A stretch of 64,000 nucleotides of DNA from Ancylobacter amanitiformis (GTDB lineage: Bacteria > Pseudomonadota > Alphaproteobacteria > Rhizobiales > Xanthobacteraceae): NCBI RefSeq assembly GCF_030814815.1, contig NZ_JAUSVR010000003.1, positions 248,001 through 312,000 of the forward strand. Direction: 5' to 3'. Below the pieces are notes generated by a model that saw nothing but the letters and a program-made list of their open reading frames with translations, had not been told where the DNA came from and searched no databases. Each line of letters begins with the position of its first letter. Within the stretch, counting starts at the first letter, position 1. Of the stretch, positions 56,914 through 64,000 are shown piece after piece. The position numbers were made by a program, and so were the translations under genes.

Positions 56914-57363
56914 TCAGCCGCAGCTGTCCTCGCGGGCATAGTGGTAATGCCCGCGCGTTCCGAGCTTCACGACCCGGTCGAAGCAGTTCGGCCCGACGTC
57001 GTCGCGAAACACGTCGTCGCGAAACACGTCATAGGGTGCAAAGGCGTAGCCCGAGCGGAAGAGCGGAAAGCCGTAATGGCCGGGAACGCCGTGGAAGGCC
57101 TCGTGGACATGAAGGGCGTGGGGCAGGAAGAGCGGGCTGCCATAGCCCTCCGCGTGGAACGCCGGGGCGGCACGGAATCCACCGTGGAATTCGCCGCCGC
57201 CCAGGTGCTCGCCGAAACCCCCGCCCATATGGCCGCCTCCGAAATGGCCGCCACCGCCGCCGAAACCATGCGCGGAAGCCGCGCCGGCACCGACACTGAC
57301 GAGAGACAGCGCGAGAAGCCCGGCCTTCAGCGCGCCGGCTGCGCGAGACGTGATTGTAGTCAT
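56914..57363 (-). CDS. Exported Gly/His-rich protein
   Basis: A 149-residue protein with a signal peptide (AGLLALSLVSVGAGAASAHG). The mature part opens with a Gly/His stretch (GFGGGGGHFGGGHMGGGFG) and stays His-rich (LPHALHVHEAFHGVPGHYGF). It ends with two Cys (GPNCFDRV, EDSCG). The short direct repeat DVFRDDVFRDD comes from a 15-bp duplication at 56998-57027. It could bind metals or be a surface protein; no family function is known. The ATG at 57363 is preferred over 57366. Confidence 0.7.
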   Translation of the reverse strand: MTTITSRAAGALKAGLLALSLVSVGAGAASAHGFGGGGGHFGGGHMGGGFGEHLGGGEFHGGFRAAPAFHAEGYGSPLFLPHALHVHEAFHGVPGHYGFPLFRSGYAFAPYDVFRDDVFRDDVGPNCFDRVVKLGTRGHYHYAREDSCG

Positions 57364-57491
57364 CATCGTCGTCCTTCAGTAACTTCAGCAGGACGTCGCC
57401 CACGGGGCAGGTGGGGATGTCGGGGCCGGCCGCCAGCCCTTCTGACGCAGCGTGACGGGTGGAGAAACATGCGAATTGGAAAGAGGATGGC

Positions 57492-57635
57492 ATGAGCCGC
57501 TCGCCCTTCGAGCCTTCGCCGGATGACGACCCCATGGAAATGTGGGGCCGGCGGATCGGCCGTGGGCTGGCGATCGTGGCGTGCCTCGTGCTGGCCTATT
57601 ACCTCCTGACGACCTATGTCCGGCTGCCGGGATGA
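57492..57635 (+). CDS. Small single-pass membrane protein
   Basis: A 47-residue protein, MSRSPFEPSPDDDPMEMWGR at its start, with one membrane helix (LAIVACLVLAYYLLTTYV) and a short end (RLPG). GAGG stands five bases before the ATG at 57492. It is divergent from the Gly/His-rich gene. Function is unknown. Confidence 0.6.
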   Translation: MSRSPFEPSPDDDPMEMWGRRIGRGLAIVACLVLAYYLLTTYVRLPG

Positions 57636-57885
57636 GGAACGGTGGCCCCGGGGCCGCGCGGCGCGGTGAGCCTGTGGGACGCCGATGACACAATGCGAGA
57701 TCGGCGTTCCCGCGCGGGTGCTCGCGGGCCATTCCATCTGTCACATTTTTGGAGGGCTCGGGTTTTATACCGCCTTCCACGGGCGCAATGTCGATGCGTT
57801 TTCCGTCCGCACCGGGATGCGCCGGAGTTTCGCCGCGAAGACGTGATGCTGTGTCGGCGCCAGCAACAGGGGCGGCCGGCAGAAC

Positions 57886-58488
57886 ATGCTTACAATCCGA
57901 TCGGCGGAATCGTCCGACAGGCAGGCGCTCGCGTCTTTTCTGGCGCAGAATTTCCTGTCCGAGCCCAGCATGCGGGCCATTTTCGCCGTACCCGCAGGTT
58001 TGCCGCCCGGAGCTTTGCCGTTCGGCGCCTTGCAGGTCTGGTTCGTGGCCGCGCTCTCGGTGTGGACAAGTGGAGCCCCCAACCAGGCCATAATCGCGCA
58101 GCAGGACGACCGGATCGTCGGCGCCATCATCTTGTCGGGCCGCGAAAAGCTGAGTCTCGCCGTTGCCTGGGGCTGGTTCTGGACGATCTGCTTGGGCTGC
58201 GGGCTGAAGGTGGTGTTTCGATCGCTGATGGCCGAATGGCAGCGCCGGGATAGCTGGCCCAGGAACAAGCCCATCATCATCGAATTCGTCGCCATTCTGG
58301 CGGAGCATCGAGGTCGCGGGATCGCCTCGGAACTCTTCGCCGAGGCCCATAAGCAGGGCACGGAATTCTGGCTGGAAACCACGCTGGACCAGAATATTGG
58401 CATATTCGAGCGTATCGGCTACCGGGTCGTCTCGGATCATTCGGCGCTCGGCTGCCGCCATTTCGCGATGATGTTCAGCAAGAACTGA
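57886..58488 (+). CDS. GNAT-family N-acetyltransferase
   Basis: A 200-residue protein with a GNAT fold. The acetyl-CoA-binding motif A is IIIEFVAILAEHRGRGIASELF (R-G-R-G-I-A), followed by ETTLDQNIGIFERIGYRVV. The middle holds a hydrophobic, Trp-rich stretch (SLAVAWGWFWTICLGCGLKVV) unusual for a soluble acetyltransferase. GC content looks lower than in its neighbours, and 250 bp of non-coding sequence precede it, suggesting a later acquisition. Substrate is unknown. Confidence 0.8.
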   Translation: MLTIRSAESSDRQALASFLAQNFLSEPSMRAIFAVPAGLPPGALPFGALQVWFVAALSVWTSGAPNQAIIAQQDDRIVGAIILSGREKLSLAVAWGWFWTICLGCGLKVVFRSLMAEWQRRDSWPRNKPIIIEFVAILAEHRGRGIASELFAEAHKQGTEFWLETTLDQNIGIFERIGYRVVSDHSALGCRHFAMMFSKN

Positions 58489-58552
58489 TGAGCGGAGCCC
58501 CGATTCGCGCGGGCCCGCCGAGGACAATCCCCAACAGGCGGAGGCTGGACGG

Positions 58553-58984
58553 ATGAGCGCTGACGGAGGACGGCCGGCGGCCGAGTGGCTGAAGCTGAGC
58601 GCGCCGACACTGGCCGAAATGGAGGCGATGGCGCTGGACGCCTATGCGCGGCTGCCCGAGGCCTTCCGCGCCATGTGCGGCAATCTCGTCGTGCGGGTGG
58701 AGGATTTCCCCACCGACGACGTGCTGGAGGAGATGGAGGCGGAAACACCGTTCGACCTGCTCGGCCTGTTCCAGGGCATCGGCCTCGCGCAGGGCTATGA
58801 GCGGGTGACGGGCACGCTGCCAAACATGATCTTCCTCTACCGCCGGCCCATTCTCGACTACTGGGCCGAGCACGAGGACACGCTGGGCGATGTCGTGACC
58901 CATGTGCTGGTGCATGAGATCGGCCATCATTTCGGGCTGTCGGACGAGGACATGGAGCGGCTGGAGGAGCAGGCGGATACGTAG
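58553..58984 (+). CDS. Minimal zinc metallopeptidase-like protein (COG3824)
   Basis: A 143-residue single-domain zincin-like protein. The metal-binding motif is His121-Glu-Ile-Gly-His125-His-Phe-Gly-Leu-Ser-Asp, near the C terminus. LPNMIFLYRRPILDYW and DVVTHVLVHEIGHH are typical of this family (annotated metallopeptidase family protein). There is no signal peptide, so it is cytosolic. Peptidase activity has not been firmly shown for this family. Confidence 0.85.
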   Translation: MSADGGRPAAEWLKLSAPTLAEMEAMALDAYARLPEAFRAMCGNLVVRVEDFPTDDVLEEMEAETPFDLLGLFQGIGLAQGYERVTGTLPNMIFLYRRPILDYWAEHEDTLGDVVTHVLVHEIGHHFGLSDEDMERLEEQADT

Positions 58985-58993
58985 GCCACCCGA

Positions 58994-59031
58994 TTGGCAA
59001 GGGCGCGTCGTCCTGATTAGAATAAATCTAA
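58994..59031 (+). promoter_or_regulatory. Promoter with Irr-box-like palindrome before cytochrome b561
   Basis: TTGGCA (58994-58999), 18 bp, TAGAAT (59018-59023) form a sigma-70-like promoter 26-55 bp before the ATG. Overlapping the -10 is TTAGA-ATAAA-TCTAA (59017-59031), a perfect inverted repeat that resembles the iron control element bound by Irr (TTTAGAA...TTCTAAA). The overlap with the -10 suggests repression. Regulator identity is inferred. Confidence 0.4.
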
Positions 59032-59048
59032 CCTAGGAGACGCGTGTC

Positions 59049-59609
59049 ATGTCGCTATCGACGGCCTCATCGTCGCTCACCCCGCACTACCCCCTGTCGC
59101 TGCGTGCGCTGCACTGGCTGACCGTTCTGGCGATCATCGTCGTGTACGGCGTGACATATGCCGAACCGCTCTTCGAGCGCGGTTCGCTGGGGCGCACGCT
59201 GCTGTGGTGGACGCATATATCGGTGGGATTGCTCGTCCTCGCCTTCGTCGTGCTGCGCTTCGTGTTTCGCGCGGTGGGGCCGGTTCCCCCGCCCTCGGTG
59301 GCGCTGTCGCGGCTGGTTCACCTCGCTTCGGTCGCGGTTCACGTGCTGCTCTACGCGCTGCTCGTCGTCACACCGCTCGTGGGCATCTATCTCGCCTTCC
59401 TGCGCGGCAACGAGGTGTCGTTCTTCAGCCTGTTCACGATTGCCTCGCCCATCCCGGTCGATCGCACGGCAGCGCGGGAGGTGCAGGAAATTCACGAATG
59501 GCTGGCCAATGGGCTGGTCCTGCTCGCGCTGGCCCATGCGCTGGCGGCCTTCGCGCACCATTTCGTGCTCAAGGACGACGTGCTGCGCCGCATGTTGCCC
59601 CGGCACTGA
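59049..59609 (+). CDS. Cytochrome b561
   Basis: A 186-residue inner-membrane dihaem cytochrome b561 (bacterial CybB type) with four helices and the expected haem histidines in each: LRALHWLTVLAI, LWWTHISVGLLVL, LVHLASVAVHVLLYALLV and IHEWLANGLVLLALAHALAAFAHHF (read as segments). Members oxidise quinol or pass electrons to superoxide or dyes. AGGAG lies upstream of the ATG at 59049, and the promoter overlaps a palindrome resembling an Irr site. Confidence 0.93.
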   Translation: MSLSTASSSLTPHYPLSLRALHWLTVLAIIVVYGVTYAEPLFERGSLGRTLLWWTHISVGLLVLAFVVLRFVFRAVGPVPPPSVALSRLVHLASVAVHVLLYALLVVTPLVGIYLAFLRGNEVSFFSLFTIASPIPVDRTAAREVQEIHEWLANGLVLLALAHALAAFAHHFVLKDDVLRRMLPRH

Positions 59610-59713
59610 TGCAGGGAAAGCTGGGCATCGGGTCGGCGCGTTGATATTGAGGGCGGGAAAATCTCCGGGACCGGCCATGGGCCCGGCTCCCGGACCGGAA
59701 GAGGATGTTGGCC

Positions 59714-60319
59714 GTGGACAAGTTCACCACCCTGAGCGGCATCGCCGCGCCGCTGCATCTGGTCAATGTCGATACCGACATGATCATCCCCAAGCAGTAC
59801 CTGAAGACCATCAAGCGCACGGGGCTCGGCACCGGCCTGTTCTCCGAGCTGCGCTACAAGGATGACGGCTCGGACAATCCCGATTTCGTGCTGAACAAGC
59901 CGGCCTACAAGGGCGCCTCGATCCTCGTCGCCGGCGACAATTTCGGCTGCGGGTCCTCGCGCGAGCACGCACCCTGGGCGCTGCTCGATTTCGGCATTCG
60001 CTGCGTGATTTCCACGTCCTTCGCCGACATCTTCTACAATAACTGCTTCAAGAACGGCATCCTGCCGATCGTGGTGACGCCGGAGCAGCTCGCCGCCCTG
60101 TTCGACGATGCCGAGCGTGGCGCCAATGCCCGCGTCACCGTCGATCTGGAGAGCCAGACCATTTCCGGCCCGGATGGCGGCACCATCCATTTCGACCTCG
60201 ACCCGTTCCGCAAGCACTGCCTGCTGAACGGGCTGGACGATATCGGCCTCACCCAGGTGAAGGCGGACAAGATCAAGACCTATGAGGCCCAGCTCGCCGA
60301 GGATCGTCCGTGGGCGTGA
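59714..60319 (+). CDS. leuD: 3-isopropylmalate dehydratase small subunit
   Basis: A 201-residue LeuD, partner of LeuC. It begins [31 protein letters not shown] (split reading) and has [17 protein letters not shown], the substrate-binding loop. The GTG at 59714 is chosen because GAGG lies nine bases upstream; the ATG at 59705 follows GAGG with no spacing. leuB is not in the window. Four unrelated plus-strand genes and one minus-strand gene separate it from leuC. Confidence 0.96.
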   Translation: MDKFTTLSGIAAPLHLVNVDTDMIIPKQYLKTIKRTGLGTGLFSELRYKDDGSDNPDFVLNKPAYKGASILVAGDNFGCGSSREHAPWALLDFGIRCVISTSFADIFYNNCFKNGILPIVVTPEQLAALFDDAERGANARVTVDLESQTISGPDGGTIHFDLDPFRKHCLLNGLDDIGLTQVKADKIKTYEAQLAEDRPWA

Positions 60320-60355
60320 GCCGGCGGCCGTGACGAGCGCGAGAAACATCCGCCC

Positions 60356-60742
60356 ATGAGCACGCGTCGCCTGATTTCCTCCGGCTCGTCCTTCGAGGCG
60401 ATTGCCGGCTATTCCCGCGCGGTGGTGGACGGGGACGACATCTTCGTCTCCGGCACGACAGGCTATGATTACGCGGCGATGGAACTGCCCGAGGATCTTC
60501 TCGCGCAGACCCATGGCTGTTTCCGCAACATCGCGAGCGCGCTCGGCGAGGCGGGGGGCTCCCTCGATGACGTGGTGCGCGTGCGCTACATCGTGACGCG
60601 GGCGGAATATGCCGACGAGGTGTTCCCGATCTTCGGCCAGTATTTCGGCACGGCGCGCCCGGCGGCCACGCTGATCGTCGCCGGCCTGCTGCAGCCGGAG
60701 ATGAAGATCGAGATCGAGGTGACGGCGCGCCGGCGCCGCTAG
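60356..60742 (+). CDS. Rid-family (RidA-like) protein
   Basis: A 128-residue YjgF/RidA-like protein: FVSGTTGYDYAAMELPEDLLAQTHGCFRNIASAL (read as segments), VVRVRYIVTRAEYADEVFPIFGQYFG, and ATLIVAGLLQPEMKIEIEVTA. Archetypal RidA uses an Arg near the LxNPxxxIEIE motif to deaminate enamines or imines; here the motif reads ARPAATLIVAGL and MKIEIEV, so it is a Rid subfamily member of uncertain activity. 36 bp after leuD, perhaps cotranscribed. Confidence 0.88.
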   Translation: MSTRRLISSGSSFEAIAGYSRAVVDGDDIFVSGTTGYDYAAMELPEDLLAQTHGCFRNIASALGEAGGSLDDVVRVRYIVTRAEYADEVFPIFGQYFGTARPAATLIVAGLLQPEMKIEIEVTARRRR

Positions 60743-60912
60743 CAACGGTCCCTCAGTCCACCCGCCGGACGGGGGGGGAATGTCGTGATTCGCGCGCGTG
60801 TCGGTGCACGGAGACGGGTGAGATGTCGGGCGGCGCAATTTCGTCCTTTACAGCGCCGCCGTCCCGGGATGGAATCGTTCAAAATATAAATGGACGTTCC
60901 GGGAGACGCCCA

Positions 60913-61269
60913 ATGTGCCGTATCTTCGCGGGCCAGGCGCCCGAGACCTATGAAGGCCAGACGCGCTCCGTGCGCATCGGCGGACATTCCACGTCGATTC
61001 GACTGGAGGCCGCGTTCTGGACCGTGCTGGAGGACGTGGCGGCACATCAGGGCATGAGTCTGGGCAAGTTCGTCACCAAGCTGCATGACGAGGTGCTCGA
61101 CCTGCATGGCGAGGTGCGCAACTTCGCCTCGCTGCTGCGCTGCTCCTGCCTGATCTATCTCGCCGAGGTGCGCCCCGGCGCGGCCGGTCCCGTGCCGATG
61201 AGCGCGGCAGCGGCGCGCGAGCGTTATCTGCACCAGAGCGCGACGCTGCAGCTCCAGGCGGCGGAATAG
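60913..61269 (+). CDS. Ribbon-helix-helix domain protein (COG4321)
   Basis: A 118-residue protein starting MCRIFAGQAPETYEGQTRSV. The RHH DNA-binding fold is predicted from RSVRIGGHSTSIRLEAAFWTVLEDVAAHQGMSLGKFVTKL (read as segments), followed by LHGEVRNFASLLRCSCLIYLAE. This family is common in Hyphomicrobiales; targets are not known. The ATG at 60913 is the family-typical start. Confidence 0.87.
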   Translation: MCRIFAGQAPETYEGQTRSVRIGGHSTSIRLEAAFWTVLEDVAAHQGMSLGKFVTKLHDEVLDLHGEVRNFASLLRCSCLIYLAEVRPGAAGPVPMSAAAARERYLHQSATLQLQAAE

Positions 61270-61456
61270 GGCTTGGCTCGCTCTCTCCGCGGAAAGTGTG
61301 GCGCGAGGGCCCCGGCCCGAGGACATCCGCTGCCGCATCGCAATGCACATCGTGGTGATGTGTTAGCTGCCTACCACCTCCCGCCTCTCGCGGAGCCTAG
61401 CATCCTCCTTCGACGGCGCAGCGGCGCCGCATCGGGATTCAAGGCCGGAGGAACAG

Positions 61457-61852
61457 GTGGCGAAGGCCATTCATTCGATGATCCGCGTGCTCGACGAGGC
61501 GCGCTCGGTTGATTTCTATCATCGCGCCTTCGGGCTCGATATTGCCGATCGCTTCGCATTTGACGGCTTCACGCTGGTCTACCTGCGCAACGCGCAAGCC
61601 GATTTCGAGGTCGAGCTGACCATCAATCACGACCGCACCGAGCCCTACCAGCTCGGCGATGGCTATGGGCATATCGCCTTCGTGGTGGATGATCTCGACG
61701 CCGAGCACGCCCGCTTCGTTGAAGCCGGGCTCAATCCCAATCCGGTCAAGGAATTCTTCCGCGAGGGCGTACTGCTCGCGAAGTTCTTCTTCGTCACCGA
61801 TCCCGACGGTTACAAGATCGAAGTGCTGCAGAAGCACGGGCGCTATCGCTGA
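61457..61852 (+). CDS. VOC-family protein, lactoylglutathione lyase-like
   Basis: A 131-residue glyoxalase-fold protein. Two beta-alpha-beta-beta-beta modules carry the metal-ligand pattern His (IHSMIRVLD), Glu (DFEVELT), His (YGHIAFVVDD) and Glu (YKIEVLQKH), as in glyoxalase I. FYHRAFGLDIADR is typical of GloA. It may detoxify methylglyoxal with glutathione, but other VOC activities are possible. GTG start at 61457 with GGAGGAAC upstream. Confidence 0.88.
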   Translation: MAKAIHSMIRVLDEARSVDFYHRAFGLDIADRFAFDGFTLVYLRNAQADFEVELTINHDRTEPYQLGDGYGHIAFVVDDLDAEHARFVEAGLNPNPVKEFFREGVLLAKFFFVTDPDGYKIEVLQKHGRYR

Positions 61853-61943
61853 TTGACCACACCTGCAGCGCGCCGCAGCGCCAGGGCGGCGCGCTGTACT
61901 GAAACAAGACTCAAAGAACATATAAAAATCTTGGGAGGATAGA

Positions 61944-62480
61944 ATGCCAACTCTGATCGACAGGCGAGGTCCGTCCCGCCGTGCCGTGCTCGGCGGCATC
62001 GGTGCCGCCGGCGCGCTGATGGTGAGCGGGGCGGCGGTGCTCAACCCGCGCGAGGCGTGGGGGCTCGAAGTCTCCGCACTCAAGCCGGAGACCATGCGCA
62101 CCCTCATCGTGATGGCGCGCGACATCTACCCCCATGACCGCGTGCCCGACCGCTTCTACGCCATCGCGGTGAAGCCCTATGAGGCGGCAGCGGCCAAGGA
62201 TCCCGCGACGAAGACCTTGATCGAGGACGGCGTGGTCACTCTCGATACGCTGGCCAAGGCCCGGCATGGCACCGCCTATGCCGATCTCGGCTGGGAGGAC
62301 CAGCGCGTCGCCGTGCTCCGGCAGATCGAGGGCGGCGCCTTCTTCGAGAAGGTGCGCTCCGGACTGGTGGTCGGTCTCTACAACCAGGAGGAGGTGTGGC
62401 CGATCTTCGGCTACGAGGGCTCCTCGGCCGACAAGGGCGGTTACATCGACCGCGGCTTCAACGATCTCGCCTGGCTGTGA
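61944..62480 (+). CDS. Gluconate 2-dehydrogenase subunit 3-like protein (GMC dehydrogenase gamma chain)
   Basis: A 178-residue protein with a twin-arginine signal (PSRRAVLGGIGAAGALMVSGAA) and the subunit-3 domain: TMRTLIVMARDIYPHD, GWEDQRVAVLRQIEGGAFFEKVRS, and WPIFGYEGSSADKGGYIDRGF near the end. In three-component FAD dehydrogenases this chain carries the catalytic subunit through the Tat system. It is 13 bp before the catalytic subunit gene. GGGAGG lies before the ATG. Confidence 0.9.
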   Translation: MPTLIDRRGPSRRAVLGGIGAAGALMVSGAAVLNPREAWGLEVSALKPETMRTLIVMARDIYPHDRVPDRFYAIAVKPYEAAAAKDPATKTLIEDGVVTLDTLAKARHGTAYADLGWEDQRVAVLRQIEGGAFFEKVRSGLVVGLYNQEEVWPIFGYEGSSADKGGYIDRGFNDLAWL

Positions 62481-62493
62481 GGGGAGTGGGAAC

Positions 62494-64000
62494 ATGTCTG
62501 CACCCTTCGATCTGAACGATGATTCCGTCGTCGTCATTGTCGGCTCCGGCGCCGGTGGCGGCACGCTGGGCACCGAGCTTGCGCTCAAGGGCATCAAGGT
62601 GGTGATCCTTGAGGCCGGCCAGCGCCACAATATGGAAGACTTCATCAATAACGAGTGGGACAGCTTCGCCCAGCTGGCCTGGACCGACATGCGCACCACG
62701 TCCGGCTCGTGGCGCGTGCACAAGAACTTCCCCAACCTGCCGGCGTGGATCGTCAAGGCGGTGGGTGGTTCTTCCGTGCATTGGGCGGGCGCCTCGTTGC
62801 GTCTGCAGGAGCACGAGTTCAAGACCCATTCGACCTATGGCGGCCTCGAGGGCGCCAACCTGCTGGACTGGCCGATCACGCTGAAAGAGCTGGAGCCGTG
62901 GTACGCCAAGGCCGAGGACCGCATGGGCGTGACGCGCACCAACGGCATTCCCGGCCTGCCCGGCAACAACAATTTCAAGGTGTTCGAGGCCGGCGCGAAG
63001 AAGATCGGCTACAAGGAAGTCTCGACCGGCCGCATGGCGATCAACAGCGAGCCGCGCGCCGATCGCGGCTCCTGCCAGCAGATCGGCTTCTGCTTCCAGG
63101 GCTGCAAGTCGGGCGCGAAATGGTCGACGCTGATCGCCGAGATCCCGCGCGGCGAGGCCACCGGCAATCTCGAAGTCCGCCCGCAGAGCATGGTGCAGAA
63201 GATCGAGCACGATGCCTCCGGCAAGGCGACGGGCGTCGTCTATGTCGACAAGGACGGCAAGACGCAGCGGCAGAAGGCGCGCATCGTCGCGGTGGCCGGC
63301 AACTCGATCGAGAGCCCGCGCCTGCTGCTCAATTCGGCCAGCAACATGTTCCCGGACGGGCTGGCCAATTCCTCCGGCCAGGTCGGGCGCAACTACATGC
63401 GCCACATGACGGGCTCGGTCTACGCGGTGTTCGACAAGCCGGTGCACATGTATCGCGGCACCACCATGGCGGGCATCGTGCGCGACGAGGCGGGTTTCGA
63501 TACCAAGCGCGGCTTCGTCGGCGGCTATGAGCTGGAGACGCTCTCGCTCGGCCTGCCCTTCATGGCCGCCTTCCTCGATCCGGGCGGCTGGGGCCGCTCC
63601 TTCACCTCCGCCATGGACGGCTATGTCAACATGGCCGGCCTGTGGATCGTCGGCGAGGACATGCCGCAGGAGACCAACCGGGTCACGCTCAACACCAGCG
63701 TGAAGGACCAGTATGGCCTGCCGGTCGCCGACGTGCATTTCGACGACCACGCCAACGACGTCGCCATGCGCGACCACGCCTACCGGCAGGGCACGGCGAT
63801 GTACGAGGCGGTCGGCGCGGTGCGGGCCATGCCAACGCCGCCCTATCCCTCGACGCATAATCTCGGCACCAACCGGATGAGCGAGAAGCCGCGCGACGGC
63901 GTGGTGAACAAGCACGGGCAGACGCACGACGTGCCAAACCTGTTCGTCTCCGATGGCAGCCAGTTCACCACCGGCGGCGCCGAGAACCCCACGCTCACCA
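62494..64000 (+). CDS. GMC-family FAD dehydrogenase catalytic subunit (partial, 3' end cut)
   Basis: The open frame starts at ATG 62494 (MSAPFDLNDDSVVVIVG) and runs off the window after 502 residues. The FAD-binding motif is IVGSGAGGGTLGTELA, and VGGSSVHWAGASLR follows. The C-terminal GMC region contains HNLGTNRMSEKP and LFVSDGSQFTTGGAENPTLT. Cys194-x5-Cys200-x3-Cys204 (CQQIGFCFQGC) matches the spacing of the 3Fe-4S ligands of bacterial FAD-glucose dehydrogenase. With subunit 3 upstream, it is a periplasmic sugar- or polyol-oxidising, quinone-linked dehydrogenase; a cytochrome c subunit is expected just beyond the window. Confidence 0.93.
   Translation, partial: MSAPFDLNDDSVVVIVGSGAGGGTLGTELALKGIKVVILEAGQRHNMEDFINNEWDSFAQLAWTDMRTTSGSWRVHKNFPNLPAWIVKAVGGSSVHWAGASLRLQEHEFKTHSTYGGLEGANLLDWPITLKELEPWYAKAEDRMGVTRTNGIPGLPGNNNFKVFEAGAKKIGYKEVSTGRMAINSEPRADRGSCQQIGFCFQGCKSGAKWSTLIAEIPRGEATGNLEVRPQSMVQKIEHDASGKATGVVYVDKDGKTQRQKARIVAVAGNSIESPRLLLNSASNMFPDGLANSSGQVGRNYMRHMTGSVYAVFDKPVHMYRGTTMAGIVRDEAGFDTKRGFVGGYELETLSLGLPFMAAFLDPGGWGRSFTSAMDGYVNMAGLWIVGEDMPQETNRVTLNTSVKDQYGLPVADVHFDDHANDVAMRDHAYRQGTAMYEAVGAVRAMPTPPYPSTHNLGTNRMSEKPRDGVVNKHGQTHDVPNLFVSDGSQFTTGGAENPTLT

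Noticed and set aside
56998..57027. Two-copy 15-bp repeat as an integration attachment site
   Set aside because: The copies are adjacent, lie in frame inside a coding gene, and no integrase or tRNA gene is nearby.

Overview
The window is a gene-dense, high-GC chromosomal segment of an alphaproteobacterium, most likely a member of the Hyphomicrobiales (Rhizobiales). A Xanthobacteraceae-like genome (Ancylobacter/Starkeya/Azorhizobium type) is my best inference, but the sequence does not prove the genus. The clues are the gene neighbourhoods: cobS-cobT beside a J-domain gene and bolA; tsaD-gpsA-EVE divergent from hemC-hemD-mitofilin-hemY; secA divergent from a parvulin and followed by argJ; ffh-rpsP-rimM-trmD-rplS; a methyltransferase-comF-grxC-nitrilase-DUF1178 block; and a very large (about 180 kDa) NAD-glutamate dehydrogenase. 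Nearly all content is core metabolism and housekeeping. I see no rRNA, tRNA, CRISPR array, insertion sequence or prophage.

Layout. 1-7 kb: end of an unidentified gene, glk, rsmB, a heparinase-like gene, purH and ompW. 7-14 kb: NAD-glutamate dehydrogenase and acetyl-CoA synthetase, convergent on a shared terminator. 14-22.4 kb: two divergent operons, tsaD/gpsA/EVE/methyltransferase (minus) and the haem genes hemC, hemD, mitofilin-like, hemY-like (plus). 22.4-27.3 kb: a structured intergenic region, the aerobic cobaltochelatase subunits CobT and CobS, a J-domain protein and BolA. 27.4-33.1 kb: a CNNM/CorC-type membrane protein, aroB-aroK, a small membrane protein, xerD and accA. 33.2-41.9 kb: an L,D-transpeptidase-like lipoprotein, secA, a parvulin, argJ and a MutT-type hydrolase. 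41.9-49.9 kb: an NDUFAF5-like methyltransferase, comF, grxC, a nitrilase, DUF1178, an Ivy-like lysozyme inhibitor, ccmC-ccmD-ccmG, DUF930 and an unusual pyruvate-kinase-like protein. 50-54.6 kb: SRP protein and ribosome genes. 54.6-64 kb: leuC and leuD separated by small accessory genes, a cytochrome b561, a Rid protein, an RHH protein, a glyoxalase-fold protein, and the start of a Tat-exported GMC dehydrogenase operon that runs off the end.

Functional links. The haem operon, ccm genes, cytochrome b561 and flavin dehydrogenase all feed haem- or quinone-linked respiration. An FNR/FixK-type site before ompW and an Irr-box-like palindrome before cytochrome b561 suggest oxygen and iron control. 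The most distinctive trait of the segment is short tandem repeats. Perfect or near-perfect 11-18 bp arrays lie inside xerD (5 x 18 bp), the NDUFAF5-like methyltransferase (6 x 15 bp), cobT (4 x 15 bp) and hemY (4 x 12 bp), and in the aroB intergenic region (6 x 11 bp). Two classes of intergenic palindromic repeat also occur (25.1, 52.1 and 52.6 kb). I found no convincing wholly new multi-gene system; the repeat-bearing core genes and the atypical pyruvate kinase are the strongest leads.
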